Assembly (NCBI RefSeq): GCF_007290395.2
Contig: NZ_CP041656.2
Coordinates: forward strand, 5,022,001-5,086,000
Reading direction: 5' to 3'
DNA length: 64,000 nucleotides
Source: Bradyrhizobium cosmicum
GTDB taxonomy: Bacteria > Pseudomonadota > Alphaproteobacteria > Rhizobiales > Xanthobacteraceae
Part shown: piece by piece, positions 30,636 through 39,689 of the stretch
How positions within the stretch are numbered: the first letter of the stretch is position 1
Layout: each line of letters opens with the position of its first letter
The notes under the pieces: model-generated
The model's input: the letters and a program-made list of their open reading frames with translations, nothing else
Database searches by the model: none
Told to the model about the DNA's origin: nothing
Program-made: the position numbers and the translations under genes

Positions 30636-31159
30636 GCTCAACAATCGGTTAAGCGGCCCCGGCAAGGGTATTCCTACGGGAGACAAAATTAACCGCCGAT
30701 TGCCGTTGCGCAGAACATGGTCGAACTCGTCGATCGAACCAGGGTTTGCACTCCGTGCAGCAGGACGTCAGAAAGAACTACATCAGCATCGTGAACGACG
30801 CGCCGGCGAACGAGCAGGCCGCGGACTCGCTGGCGCGGTCGCGGCCGGGCGCTGTGAAGGATCTGGTCGATCGCCTGGCAGGCGCGCTGAAGCGACGCCT
30901 CCATGGCGCGGCGAGCCCCACGATCCGTCGTTGACGGGCTCACAAAGCACGTCAGCATGCCCGCTCCGCGATGGCCGGCCAATTTGAATCCATTTAGATC
31001 CATCGATGGAACCCAAATTTAATGAGTGCCATCGTATGAGGCGAAGGCGCGCATCTGCGGGCTCGATTGTTTTGGCGCGCCATAAAACTCTATTCGATCA
31101 ATTTATCGGTCCGAAAACGACGCGGCCATGGATTTGGGCCGGATGAACAGGAGTTGGCA
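30636..31159. other. Intergenic region before the Flp pilin gene
   Basis: About 520 bp with no certain gene. A 62-residue plus-strand frame (30746-30934, TTG start) reads MHSVQQDVRKNYISIVNDAP and ends in a basic tail. It has only a weak ribosome site (CAGGG) and is listed separately as doubtful. The last 140 bp are AT-richer than the flanks and probably hold the pilin promoter. No hairpin with a T-run is seen. Confidence 0.5.
30746..30934 (+). CDS. Doubtful short reading frame
   Basis: A 62-codon frame starting with TTG. The central part, ALAR-type sequence followed by GAVKDLVDRLAGALKRRLHG, could form a basic amphipathic helix. The start is weak, no family is recognised, and it could be chance in GC-rich DNA. 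It is kept because nothing else fills this stretch. Confidence 0.25.
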   Translation: MHSVQQDVRKNYISIVNDAPANEQAADSLARSRPGAVKDLVDRLAGALKRRLHGAASPTIRR

Positions 31160-31324
31160 ATGCGTTTGATTAGGTCTTTCCTTGCCGATGAGGCTGGCGC
31201 CACCGCCATCGAGTACGGCCTGATCGCCGCCGGCATTGCGCTTGCCATCGTGACCGTCGTGAACAACACGGGCAGCGCGCTCCTCAACAACAAATTCAAC
31301 TCGATCAGTACGTCGCTGAAGTAG
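31160..31324 (+). CDS. Flp/Fap-type pilin subunit
   Basis: A 54-residue type IVb pilin precursor. The leader ends at G13 and the mature protein would start ATAIEYGLIAAGIALAIV, with the conserved glutamate at mature position 5 and tyrosine at 6. The hydrophobic helix forms the pilus core and a short polar tail (NTGSALLNNKFNSIS) follows. AGGAG lies seven bases before the ATG. No tad/cpa assembly genes are in the window, so this is an orphan copy; it would need secretion machinery encoded elsewhere. Confidence 0.9.
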   Translation: MRLIRSFLADEAGATAIEYGLIAAGIALAIVTVVNNTGSALLNNKFNSISTSLK

Positions 31325-31459
31325 CGGCAGCCGAGGTTCGAAGCGAACCTGATCGTGCGCGCCGTCCAGTCGCGCCGACCGCGCGACCATGATCTGCGTC
31401 AAGCGCATCGCGACTGCGGCGGTTTAGCATTGGCTCAGCCCTCCCCGCCGGCGCTGTCC

Positions 31460-32998
31460 ATGCAACCTGATCCCCACCGTCCCCAACTGAAGATTCGCCG
31501 TGTTCGCCTCGACACCGGCCGCGAGAACGTCGTCGTCATTTCGAGGCGATCCAAGGCGCTGCGCGCCGAGATCTTTCGCGGCTTCAGCCGCGTCGAGCTC
31601 CGCCTCAACGGCAAGGTGCTGCTGGCGACGCTGCTGATCACCGATGACGACACGCTGGCGGCCCACGACGAGATCGGCCTGTCCGAACCTGCATTCCGCC
31701 GTTTCGCCGAACCGGCCGGCACGCTGGTCGCGGTCACACCCGCCTCTCCTCCCGAGAGCCTCGAGGCGGTACGCGCGAAGATCCGCGGCCGCACATTGAG
31801 CGAGGCCGAGATCCGCGCGATCATCGACGACCTCGCGCATTACCGCTACTCCGACATGGAGATCGCCGCCTTCCTGATCGGTTCGGCGAGCTTCATCACC
31901 AGCGACGAGCTCCTGGCCCTCACCGGTGCGATGGCCCAGGTCGGCACGCAATTGACATGGCCGGATCCGATCGTCGTCGACAAGCACTGCATTGGCGGCA
32001 TTCCGGGCAATCGCACCTCGATGGTGGTGGTGCCGATCGTCGCCGCCCATGGCCTGCCCATCCCCAAGACCTCCTCGCGCGCCATCACCTCGCCCGCCGG
32101 CACCGCCGACACGATGGAAGTTCTGGCGCGCGTCAATGTCGGCGTCGAGGAGATGAAGGCGATCGTCTCGGCGTGCAACGGCTGCCTGATCTGGGGCGGG
32201 CACGTGAATTTGTCGCCGGCCGACGACGTCCTGATCTCGGTCGAGCGCCCCCTGAGCCTCGATACCCGCGAGCAGATGGTCGCCTCCATCATGTCGAAGA
32301 AGATCGCGGCGGGCTCGACCCATCTGTTGATCGACATTCCGGTCGGGCCGACCGCGAAGGTCAGCAGCGCCGTCGAGGCGATGCGGCTGCGAAAGCTGTT
32401 CGAATTCGTCGGCGACCGGTTCGGGCGCACGGTCGAGGTGATCACGACCGACGGCCGCCAGCCGATCGGCAACGGCATCGGGCCCGTGCTCGAGGCCAAT
32501 GACGTAATGGCGGTGCTTGGCAACGATCCGGACGCACCGCGCGATCTGCGCGAGAAATCGCTGCGGCTCGCCGCGCACCTGCTGGAATACGATCCGAAGC
32601 TGCGTGGCGGCGCCGGCTATGCGCGGGCGCGCGAACTGCTGGACAGCGGCGCGGCGTTGAAGCAGATGCAGAAGATCATCGATGCGCAGGGCCCCTCGAC
32701 CTGCAGCACCGAGCTGGGCTCGCTCAGCTTCGACGTCAAGGCTGCGAGCGACGGCGTGGTGTCCGCGATCGATTGCCTGCGCCTCAATCGCCTCGCCCGG
32801 ACCGCCGGCGCACCGCTCGACAAGGGCGCCGGCATCCGCCTGTTCAAGAAGATCGGCGACCGGGTCGAGCAAGGCGAGCCGCTCTATCGCGTCTACACGT
32901 TCGACCGCCCCGAGCATGATCTGGCTGCCTCTGCGGCCGCAGAGCAGACCGGCTACATCGTCAACGGTCACGAGACCCTCCAGAGCAAGGCGCCGTGA
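31460..32998 (+). CDS. Archaeal-type thymidine/AMP phosphorylase family protein
   Basis: About 512 residues from the ATG at 31460; an in-frame upstream start would add 35 unlike residues. It belongs to the long thymidine phosphorylase branch that includes archaeal AMP phosphorylase. There is an N-terminal domain of about 85 residues, then the nucleoside-phosphorylase core with [40 protein letters not shown] and [12 protein letters not shown], and a C-terminal barrel. In archaea AMP phosphorylase splits NMPs with phosphate to base and ribose 1,5-bisphosphate; bacterial thymidine phosphorylase acts on nucleosides and lacks the N-terminal domain. Substrate here is open. The stop overlaps the GTG of the PRPP synthetase gene. 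Confidence 0.88.
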   Translation: MQPDPHRPQLKIRRVRLDTGRENVVVISRRSKALRAEIFRGFSRVELRLNGKVLLATLLITDDDTLAAHDEIGLSEPAFRRFAEPAGTLVAVTPASPPESLEAVRAKIRGRTLSEAEIRAIIDDLAHYRYSDMEIAAFLIGSASFITSDELLALTGAMAQVGTQLTWPDPIVVDKHCIGGIPGNRTSMVVVPIVAAHGLPIPKTSSRAITSPAGTADTMEVLARVNVGVEEMKAIVSACNGCLIWGGHVNLSPADDVLISVERPLSLDTREQMVASIMSKKIAAGSTHLLIDIPVGPTAKVSSAVEAMRLRKLFEFVGDRFGRTVEVITTDGRQPIGNGIGPVLEANDVMAVLGNDPDAPRDLREKSLRLAAHLLEYDPKLRGGAGYARARELLDSGAALKQMQKIIDAQGPSTCSTELGSLSFDVKAASDGVVSAIDCLRLNRLARTAGAPLDKGAGIRLFKKIGDRVEQGEPLYRVYTFDRPEHDLAASAAAEQTGYIVNGHETLQSKAP

Positions 32999-33915
32999 CC
33001 ACGATCTCGTTTCAGACCCTGCCTTTCGGCACCGATGCGGCCAGGCGCCTCGCGGCAGGGCTTGGCCTTGCCTGCGACGAGATCGCGCTGCACCGCTTTC
33101 CGGACGGCGAACTGCGCGTCGCGGTCGCCCCAGTTGCAGACACCACCATCCTCTATGCCCCGCTCGATCAGCCGAACGACAAGCTGATCGCCCTGTTGTT
33201 CGCCGCGGAGGCGCTGCGACGCGGCGGCGCGAAGCGGCTGGTGCTGGTCGCGCCCTATCTCTGCTACATGCGCCAGGACATCGCGTTTCATGCCGGCGAG
33301 GCCATCAGCCAACACGCCATCGGTACGCTGCTTGCGACGATCGTGGACCGAATCGTCACCGTGGATGCGCACCTGCATCGCACCCCCGACATCGGCGCCG
33401 TATTTCCCGGCATCGAGGCCGCGAACCTGTCCGCAATGCCGGCGATTGCCGACGCGCTGGCGGCAGCCGGCATCGATCCCGCAACAATCATCATCGGCCC
33501 CGATGCCGAATCCGAACCCTGGGTGAAAGACCTCGCGGGGCGGCTCGGCCTGCAGCATACGGTCGCGCGAAAGTTCCGGCGCGGCGATCGCTCCGTCGAG
33601 ATCCATTTTGCCGATGCCGCGATACTGGCGGGGCGGCCGGCGCTGATGACCGATGATATCGTCTCCTCCGGAACGACGCTGATGGTCGCGGTGAAGGCGC
33701 TTAGAGCGCTGGGCGCGACCAGCATCGACGCGGTCATCACCCACGCGCTGTTTCCGCCTGCGATGGTCGCTGCATTCGCCGATGCCGGCATCCGGTCTGT
33801 TCGTTCGACCGACAGCGTGCCGCATCCGACCAACGCAATCGCGCTCGACGAGACCCTCGCGGCCGCCCTGCGGTCCGAACTGAGCAAGACCCCTTCGCCG
33901 GAGACGACACCATGA
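32995..33915 (+). CDS. Ribose-phosphate pyrophosphokinase (PRPP synthetase) homologue
   Basis: A 306-residue member of the Prs family, which makes phosphoribosyl pyrophosphate from ribose 5-phosphate and ATP. The family sites are seen: RFPDGELRV (ATP and flexible loop region), PYLCYMRQD near residue 90, [12 protein letters not shown], and the PRPP loop [11 protein letters not shown]. It is more like the short archaeal-type enzyme than housekeeping bacterial Prs. The start is GTG inside the stop of the preceding gene, and its stop overlaps the next ATG, so it is translationally coupled on both sides. The housekeeping prs is expected elsewhere. Confidence 0.88.
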   Translation: MTTISFQTLPFGTDAARRLAAGLGLACDEIALHRFPDGELRVAVAPVADTTILYAPLDQPNDKLIALLFAAEALRRGGAKRLVLVAPYLCYMRQDIAFHAGEAISQHAIGTLLATIVDRIVTVDAHLHRTPDIGAVFPGIEAANLSAMPAIADALAAAGIDPATIIIGPDAESEPWVKDLAGRLGLQHTVARKFRRGDRSVEIHFADAAILAGRPALMTDDIVSSGTTLMVAVKALRALGATSIDAVITHALFPPAMVAAFADAGIRSVRSTDSVPHPTNAIALDETLAAALRSELSKTPSPETTP

Positions 33916-35507
33916 GCATCACCGTCCGATTTTGCGGCGCCGCCCGCACCGTGACCGGCTCGAGCTATCTGTTTCAGACGGCATCCGGCCGTTTCCTGGT
34001 CGATTGCGGCCTGTTCCAGGGACAGAAGACGCTCAAGGAGCTCAACTACGGCGCCTTCCCGTTCCGCCCCGCCGACATCGACGCCGTGCTGCTGACGCAC
34101 GCGCATATCGACCACAGCGGGTTGCTGCCGAAGCTCGTGCGCGCGGGATTCGAGGGACGGATCCTGGCCACGCGCGGCACCATCGACCTCTGCTCCTACA
34201 TGCTGCCCGATGCCGGCAGCATCCAGGAATCGGAAGTCGCGCAGCTCAACCGCCGCAACGCGGCGCGCGGCCGCAAGGAAGTGCAGCCGATCTACACGCA
34301 GGCGGACGCGATCGCCACGCTGCAATCGTTCCGTGCCGTCGACTACGAACGCTGGACCGACGTGATCCCGGGCGTCCGCGCCCGCTACTGGAATGCCGGC
34401 CACCTGCTCGGCTCCGCCTCGATCGAGCTCGAGATCGCCGAGCCGGGTTCGCCGCGTCCGCTGCGCGTGCTGCTGTCCGGCGACGTCGGGCCGGAAGCCA
34501 AGCTGCTCCAGCCCGACCCCGAGGCGCCTTCCGACCTCGACTACGTCATCTCGGAATCGACCTATGGCGACCGGCTGCGTGCCGCCACGACACCTGCGCT
34601 CCGCAGGCAGCATCTCGCTGCCGAGGTGCGCGATGCGGCCGCCGCCGGGGGCGCGCTGCTGATCCCCGCCTTCGCGGTGGAGCGCACCCAGGAGCTGATC
34701 GTCGATCTGGTCGAGCTGATGGAGCATGGCGAGATTCCGACGGCCCCGATATTCCTCGACTCGCCGCTCGCGATCCGTGCCACCGAAGTGTTCCGCCGAC
34801 ATGCCGCGAGCCTCGACCCGACCGTCGATGCCGAACGCCTGCTCAACTCGCCGCATCTCAAATTCACCGAGACGCCGGAGGAGAGCAAGGCGATCATGCG
34901 CCTGTCCGGATTTCACATCATCATCGCGGCGAGCGGCATGTGCGACGCCGGCCGCATCCGCCATCATCTGAAGCGCTGGCTGTGGAACGAACGTGCGACC
35001 GTGCTGCTCGCCGGCTTCCAGGCCAACGGCACGCTCGGCCGCTTCCTCCAGAACGGCACCAAGGCCGTGCGGATCCAGGGCGAGGAAATCAGGGTCGCGG
35101 CGCGGATTCGCATGATCGACGAATATTCCGGCCACGCCGACGGCGCCGGAATGGCCAGCTGGATCGCGGCACGCCGCCCGATCGCCCGCGGCCTGTTCCT
35201 GGTCCACGGCGAGGAGGACGCCATCGCGGGGCTCGCCGAGCGCGTCGCCGAACGCATCGTTCCCGCGGCCAAGGTCTACCAGCCGATGCTGGACGACATC
35301 TATGAACTCGCCGCGCCCGAACCGCGCGTGCTCGACGTCGACCATCGCCGGCGGCTGGCGCCGGAGGCCGTCACCCATCTCGACTGGCACAATGAAATGT
35401 CCGAACTCGTGCTCGACATCAGCGATAGGGTCGCAGCAGCCGCCGACGATCGCGCCCGCGGCGTCATCATCCGGAGGCTGCGGCGCGCGCTGGAGGAGAA
35501 GGCATAG
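33912..35507 (+). CDS. Metallo-beta-lactamase / beta-CASP RNA-processing nuclease
   Basis: A 531-residue protein of the CPSF73/RNase J-type superfamily. The metallo-beta-lactamase core carries the zinc-binding H63-x-H65-x-D67-H68 in LLTHAHIDHSG, then WNAGHLLGSAS and LLSGDVG. A beta-CASP domain (about 205-380; IPAFAVERTQELI) and the C-terminal RMMBL segment (RIRMIDEYSGHADGAGMASW) complete it. Family members cut or trim RNA, usually in the cytoplasm, and there is no signal peptide. It is the last gene of the operon (4-bp overlap) after a nucleotide phosphorylase and PRPP synthetase. Confidence 0.9.
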   Translation: MSITVRFCGAARTVTGSSYLFQTASGRFLVDCGLFQGQKTLKELNYGAFPFRPADIDAVLLTHAHIDHSGLLPKLVRAGFEGRILATRGTIDLCSYMLPDAGSIQESEVAQLNRRNAARGRKEVQPIYTQADAIATLQSFRAVDYERWTDVIPGVRARYWNAGHLLGSASIELEIAEPGSPRPLRVLLSGDVGPEAKLLQPDPEAPSDLDYVISESTYGDRLRAATTPALRRQHLAAEVRDAAAAGGALLIPAFAVERTQELIVDLVELMEHGEIPTAPIFLDSPLAIRATEVFRRHAASLDPTVDAERLLNSPHLKFTETPEESKAIMRLSGFHIIIAASGMCDAGRIRHHLKRWLWNERATVLLAGFQANGTLGRFLQNGTKAVRIQGEEIRVAARIRMIDEYSGHADGAGMASWIAARRPIARGLFLVHGEEDAIAGLAERVAERIVPAAKVYQPMLDDIYELAAPEPRVLDVDHRRRLAPEAVTHLDWHNEMSELVLDISDRVAAAADDRARGVIIRRLRRALEEKA

Positions 35508-35508
35508 C

Positions 35509-36165
35509 CTCTCGCAATGACGGAGGTTGGAACGGACGACATCGCTCACCAAAACGCGTTTTCACTTGCAGACGCACCTTCGCGACCTCGCGGCTTGTTT
35601 CGCCCGGGCTTTGCTTCGTTGCGTCGCCCTCATGAGAACAAGGGCGCAGGGAAGGCCGGGCGCCGGCTGGCACCCACAGTCCCGCGTGTGCTGGAGAACG
35701 CGCACGGGATGGACGACAGGTGTGCGGGTCGCCCGGTCTTTCCCTGCGCGATGGTTTGAACGGTGTCCTTCGCGCTCTCCTCGGGGAGCGATGCACTATT
35801 GCCCCCGTCGCCCTTACGGATGACTGATGCGCGCGCCGGTTGGCCGCCACATCACCGCAGGACTTGACGCACAGACCCCGGGCGTCAGGACCACACGACT
35901 TCTCCGTCCGCGCACATTCCCGCCCGCAATCCCCGACGGCTGGCGTGCGCTCGCCGTCGAGGCCGAACAAGAACGCTGTCAGCGCCGTGTCGTACCGCGC
36001 AGGCGGCTGCTCACGGGATGTCCGCCCTGCAACCGACCTCGCGCGCCGACGCCGTCGCGGCCACCGCATCCCTGCCCGCGTCTCGTGACGATCGCGAAAC
36101 GCCCTTGTGGCGGGCGGGATGGCGCGATACATACGATAAAACCGAATTTCTGTAAATGCGAATAT
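35509..36165. repeat. Long intergenic repeat element, Bradyrhizobium type
   Basis: About 650 bp with no coding frame that looks real. It begins with CTCTCGCAATGACGGAGGTT, a junction style common for dispersed repeats, and ends around TGGCGCGATACATACG. I recognise the sequence (for example CCGGGCTTTGCTTCGTTGCG and GACTTGACGCACAGACCC) as resembling an intergenic block seen many times in Bradyrhizobium genomes. That is memory, not a search. Boundaries are approximate. Internal inverted segments suggest folded RNA or a decayed mobile element. An AT-rich, lower-GC patch follows. Confidence 0.7.
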
Positions 36166-36310
36166 TTTATGAAGGCGATATTGACCCAGAGCTGGCGTGT
36201 TTCGCCCGAGGCAACGCAACGAATTGTAGCCCAGCTTGCGCCGCGTCCAACGGACTGGTCAACACGGCAATACCCGGAGGTCACGCCAAGTCATACCTAC
36301 CAAGTAAAAC

Positions 36311-37042
36311 CTAGCGCTTGTCAAACAAGGCGTCGTTGCGGGCGCGCCAAGCTGGATCCGCGAGCCATTTGTAGTCCTGATCCGGCATGACCGGAACCGT
36401 CTTCATGACGTCCTTCACGATCGGAAGAAAGAAACTCGATCGATCCTGAGTGACCTTCAGAAATCGGATCGGCACCACGATGCTGTCTTTTCCGGTGGTG
36501 AAGAAGCCACCCGATGCGATAATGGCGTAGTCGCGCCCGTCCTTAGTGCCAAAAACAATGTTCCGGACCTCGCCGACAATCTTGTCGTCGGAACTGCGGA
36601 CTTCCGCCCCAATCATTTCATCGGTCCTCAAACCGGGTGTCAGCTCGTCGATCCTGATCAACGGTTTCGCATCTTTCTTGCTCCGGTTGCCCGAGGATGC
36701 TCCGCGCCTGATTTTTGGTTCAGTTGCAGCAATCTGCTTGTCGGCCTCTTCTTCATCGTTGTCGCCCAAAGACCCCATGGGCGGTCCAGCGATCAATTCC
36801 CGTATGTTGGCGAGAAGGCGCTCGCAGTCCTCATGACGTCCATAAGACCGAAGCGTCAAAGCGGCATCCCTCAGGCTGCGAAGATCGCGCACGGACTGAC
36901 TATTCGCCGGGCCGCGAAACCGTGGATTCTGCTGAATTGCCTCTTCAAGCCTGGCATCGGCGATCTCGCATTCAGCCGCCGCCTGAGTGGCTCCGATGGT
37001 GCCTATCACGGCAGCTATGAGCAAGGTCTTGAACATCTTCAT
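36311..37042 (-). CDS. Exported PRC-barrel domain protein
   Basis: A 243-residue protein from the ATG at 37042 (GGCAGG upstream). A signal peptide (MKMFKTLLIAAVIGTIGATQAAA) is followed by a helical region with a possible disulphide pair (CEIADARLEEAI, EDCERLLANI), a low-complexity linker (DDNEEEADKQ), then a PRC-barrel domain (about 130-215; TDEMIGAEVRSSDDKIVGEV, DYAIIASGGFF, VVPIRFLKV). PRC barrels bind other proteins or small ligands; partners are unknown. GC content is lower than in the neighbours, as in the next unknown gene, which hints at acquisition. Confidence 0.82.
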   Translation of the reverse strand: MKMFKTLLIAAVIGTIGATQAAAECEIADARLEEAIQQNPRFRGPANSQSVRDLRSLRDAALTLRSYGRHEDCERLLANIRELIAGPPMGSLGDNDEEEADKQIAATEPKIRRGASSGNRSKKDAKPLIRIDELTPGLRTDEMIGAEVRSSDDKIVGEVRNIVFGTKDGRDYAIIASGGFFTTGKDSIVVPIRFLKVTQDRSSFFLPIVKDVMKTVPVMPDQDYKWLADPAWRARNDALFDKR

Positions 37043-37524
37043 AGCGCGCTGCCTGCCAAAATCTTGATTGAGGGAAACTGAACCGATAATCGCAGCTAGC
37101 GGAGCAGCGTCAGCATACGTGCCGACTGAAGAGCGATGCCAGGTCACTTCCCTTCAAGCAGGGCAGGCACGTCAGGCCAGACCTGTTGCGAACAACTCAA
37201 CAAGGGAGGAACGCACCTGGGGTCGATCTCCCTTGGCGAGAGAAAGAGCCTCACTGGCTTAACCCTTGGAATTAAGCTGCTGACACTTGGCGATCCCTGC
37301 GATTTGGGGGATCACCAACTCAACATCCCACATGGAACATCGTTCCTCTTTCTTGGTGACTTTGATTGCGGACGAACGAAGCTGTCATCGCGCGCACGGA
37401 TTACGCTTCGGTCCATGGGGGCTACGGCCTTTGACGGCCATGTGAGTCCTGATAGTCTTCAACATCGCATGGTGCGACGAGCCAAGCTGTCAATCGATCA
37501 ACCAGAGCTAATTGAAGGACGCCG
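37043..37524. other. Lower-GC intergenic region
   Basis: About 480 bp between divergent genes. An open plus-strand frame (37136-37528) runs through most of it but has no ribosome site, an erratic amino acid pattern and overlaps the next start, so I do not call it. Short inverted segments occur, such as GTGATCCCCCAAATCGCAGG read against CCTGCGATTTGGGGGATCAC on the other strand. No promoter was identified with confidence. Confidence 0.4.
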
Positions 37525-37911
37525 ATGAGACGCACGACGCTGTTGGCTTTTGGCTTCGTGGTTGTCGGCGTCTGGTCGCAGCACAGCGCGAGAGGACAGA
37601 CTTCAGTTGCGCCGCCGGTTTCGCTTACTCCGCCCAAAGCATCGCCACAAGCGGGCGCCAGGAATTCCCCTGCTGCGTCCGACCGGGTGTCGTCGACACC
37701 GGCGATCGGCGGGCGTCCAGCGGCGCCGAATCCAGCCGTCGACTATGATGGCTTGAGCTTCGACAACGCCGAAGACAATGACACGCCCAATCAGTCGACC
37801 GGCCCCAGGAGATCCGGTCTGGGCACAAGTGGTCCGGCGGCGCGGCAATCGATCGATCAAGAGGATGAGGCGCTGAAGCGGAAGCTGACGATCTGCAAGA
37901 GCTGCAAGTAG
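37525..37911 (+). CDS. Small exported protein of unknown function
   Basis: A 128-residue protein with a signal peptide (MRRTTLLAFGFVVVGVWSQHSARG) and a mature part rich in P, S and A with acidic patches (DYDGLSFDNAEDNDT). It ends in KLTICKSCK, whose CxxC-like pair could bind metal or form a disulphide. GAAGGA precedes the ATG. No family is recognised. It lies in the lower-GC patch with the divergent PRC-barrel gene, so a joint envelope role is possible but unproven. Confidence 0.65.
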   Translation: MRRTTLLAFGFVVVGVWSQHSARGQTSVAPPVSLTPPKASPQAGARNSPAASDRVSSTPAIGGRPAAPNPAVDYDGLSFDNAEDNDTPNQSTGPRRSGLGTSGPAARQSIDQEDEALKRKLTICKSCK

Positions 37912-38042
37912 CGGCTAAACGTTCGCAGGGCATAGCTGACCAACGGCCGCCCTCACATGCCCGCGCTTTACGCCCCTCCAATTTCCTGATCCTCTCTCCC
38001 CAACCAGCCGGATCAACCGGCCTCGCCAGGGAGAGAGACGCT

Positions 38043-39677
38043 ATGAAGCTCGGCACCGCCATTGCGGAAATCATGAAGCGCGAGGGGATCGAGATCCTCT
38101 GCGGCTATCCCGTCAACCATCTGATCGAGCACGCGGCGAAGGCCGAGATCCGGCCCGTCATGGTGCGGCAGGAACGCGTCGGCGTGCACATGGCGGACGC
38201 GATCTCGCGGGTGACGTCGGGGCGCACGATCGGCGCTTTCTGCATGCAGCATGGGCCCGGCGCGGAGAATGCGATGGGTGGCGTCGCGCAGTGCTTCGGC
38301 GAATCCGTGCCTGTGCTGGTGCTGCCGATGGGCTATCAGCGCAGGCTGGCGCATATCGAGCCGAACTTCAATTCCAGCGAGGCGATGAAGCCGTTCTCGA
38401 AATCGTCCGAGCCGATCATCCTCGCGGCTGAAGTCACCAACATCTTCCGCCGCGCCTTCACCAGGCTGAAGAACGGCCGCGGCGGGCCTGTCATCGTCGA
38501 GATCCCCGCCGACATGTGGAACGAGGAGGTGCCGGAGCCGCTGGACTACACACCGGTGCTGCGCACCCGCTACGGTGCCGACCCCCTCCATGTGAAAGAA
38601 GCAGCTAACCTGCTGGTCAACGCCAGGCGGCCGGTGATCTATGCCGGACAGGGCGTGCATTACGCGCAGGCCTGGCCGCAATTGAAACGGCTTGCGGAGC
38701 GGCTGTCCATTCCCGTCACCACCAGCCTCGGCGGCAAATCGTCGTTCCCGGAAACCCATCCGCTCTCGCTCGGCTCCGGCGGCCTCGCGGTGCCGCGCGC
38801 GGTGCCGAAATTCCTCGCCGAGGCCGACGTCATCTTCGGCATCGGCTGCTCCTTCACCGAGACAAGCTTCGGCATCGCGATGCCGAAGGGCAAGACGATC
38901 ATCCACTCCACGCTCGATCCCAACCATCTCAACAAGGATGTCGAGGCGAAGATCGGTCTCGTCGGCGATGCCGGCCTCGTGCTCGATGCGCTGCTGGAGG
39001 AGATCGGCAAGACCGTCACCGCGGACCGCGATGCTTCGACCATCGCGGCCGAGATCGCGGCCTCGCACAAGGAGTGGCTGGAGAAATGGATGCCGAAGCT
39101 GACCAGTAACGATGCGCCGCTGAGCCCCTATCGCGTGCTGTGGGACCTGCAGCACACCGTCGATATCAACAACACCATCATCACCCATGATGCCGGCAGC
39201 CCGCGCGACCAGCTCTCGCCGTTCTGGAAGGCGGTCACACCCCTCTCCTATCTCGGCTGGGGCAAGACCACACAGCTCGGCTACGGCCTGGGCCTCGCGA
39301 TGGGCGCAAAGCTCGCCAGACCCGACAAGCTCTGCATCAATGTCTGGGGCGACGCGGCGATCGGCTTCACGGGCATGGATTTCGAGACGGCGGTGCGCGA
39401 GCGCATCCCGATCATGTCGATCCTGCTTAACAATTTCTCGATGGCGATCGAACTGAAGGTGATGCCGATCTCGACCGAGAAATATCGCTCGACCGACATA
39501 TCCGGTGACTATGCCGCGATGGCGCGCGCCTTCGGCGGCTACGGCGAACGCGTGAGCCGCCCCGAGGACATCATCCCCGCGATCAAGCGCGGCATTCAGA
39601 AAACGAAGGAAGGCGTGCCGGTGCTGCTGGAGTTCATCACCAGCAAGGAGACCGAGGTATCGCGCCCGGGAACATGA
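38043..39677 (+). CDS. Thiamine diphosphate-dependent enzyme, acetolactate synthase-like
   Basis: A 544-residue member of the decarboxylase/acetolactate synthase family. It has the three standard domains: PYR (1-170, catalytic E44 in MVRQERVGVHMADA), central (185-320) and PP (340-544). The cofactor site runs from G436-D437-A438 (GDAAIGFTGMDFETAV) to N463-N464 (LLNNFSMAIE). GDG is replaced by GDA, as in some relatives. The paralogous large subunit of true acetolactate synthase normally has a regulatory subunit gene beside it; none is here, so the substrate is uncertain. GGGAGAGAG precedes the ATG. The next gene is convergent, 12 bp away. Confidence 0.88.
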   Translation: MKLGTAIAEIMKREGIEILCGYPVNHLIEHAAKAEIRPVMVRQERVGVHMADAISRVTSGRTIGAFCMQHGPGAENAMGGVAQCFGESVPVLVLPMGYQRRLAHIEPNFNSSEAMKPFSKSSEPIILAAEVTNIFRRAFTRLKNGRGGPVIVEIPADMWNEEVPEPLDYTPVLRTRYGADPLHVKEAANLLVNARRPVIYAGQGVHYAQAWPQLKRLAERLSIPVTTSLGGKSSFPETHPLSLGSGGLAVPRAVPKFLAEADVIFGIGCSFTETSFGIAMPKGKTIIHSTLDPNHLNKDVEAKIGLVGDAGLVLDALLEEIGKTVTADRDASTIAAEIAASHKEWLEKWMPKLTSNDAPLSPYRVLWDLQHTVDINNTIITHDAGSPRDQLSPFWKAVTPLSYLGWGKTTQLGYGLGLAMGAKLARPDKLCINVWGDAAIGFTGMDFETAVRERIPIMSILLNNFSMAIELKVMPISTEKYRSTDISGDYAAMARAFGGYGERVSRPEDIIPAIKRGIQKTKEGVPVLLEFITSKETEVSRPGT

Positions 39678-39689
39678 GCAGGATAGCCC

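Noticed and set aside
33288..35552. A 754-codon minus-strand frame opposite the Prs homologue and the beta-CASP nuclease
   Set aside because: Shadow of two motif-confirmed genes.
37136..37528. 130-codon plus-strand frame
   Set aside because: No ribosome site, irregular composition, and it overlaps the better-supported exported protein gene at 37525.
38043..39677. Genuine biosynthetic acetolactate synthase (ilvB)
   Set aside because: No small-subunit gene follows and the cofactor motif is GDA, so only a family-level call is justified.
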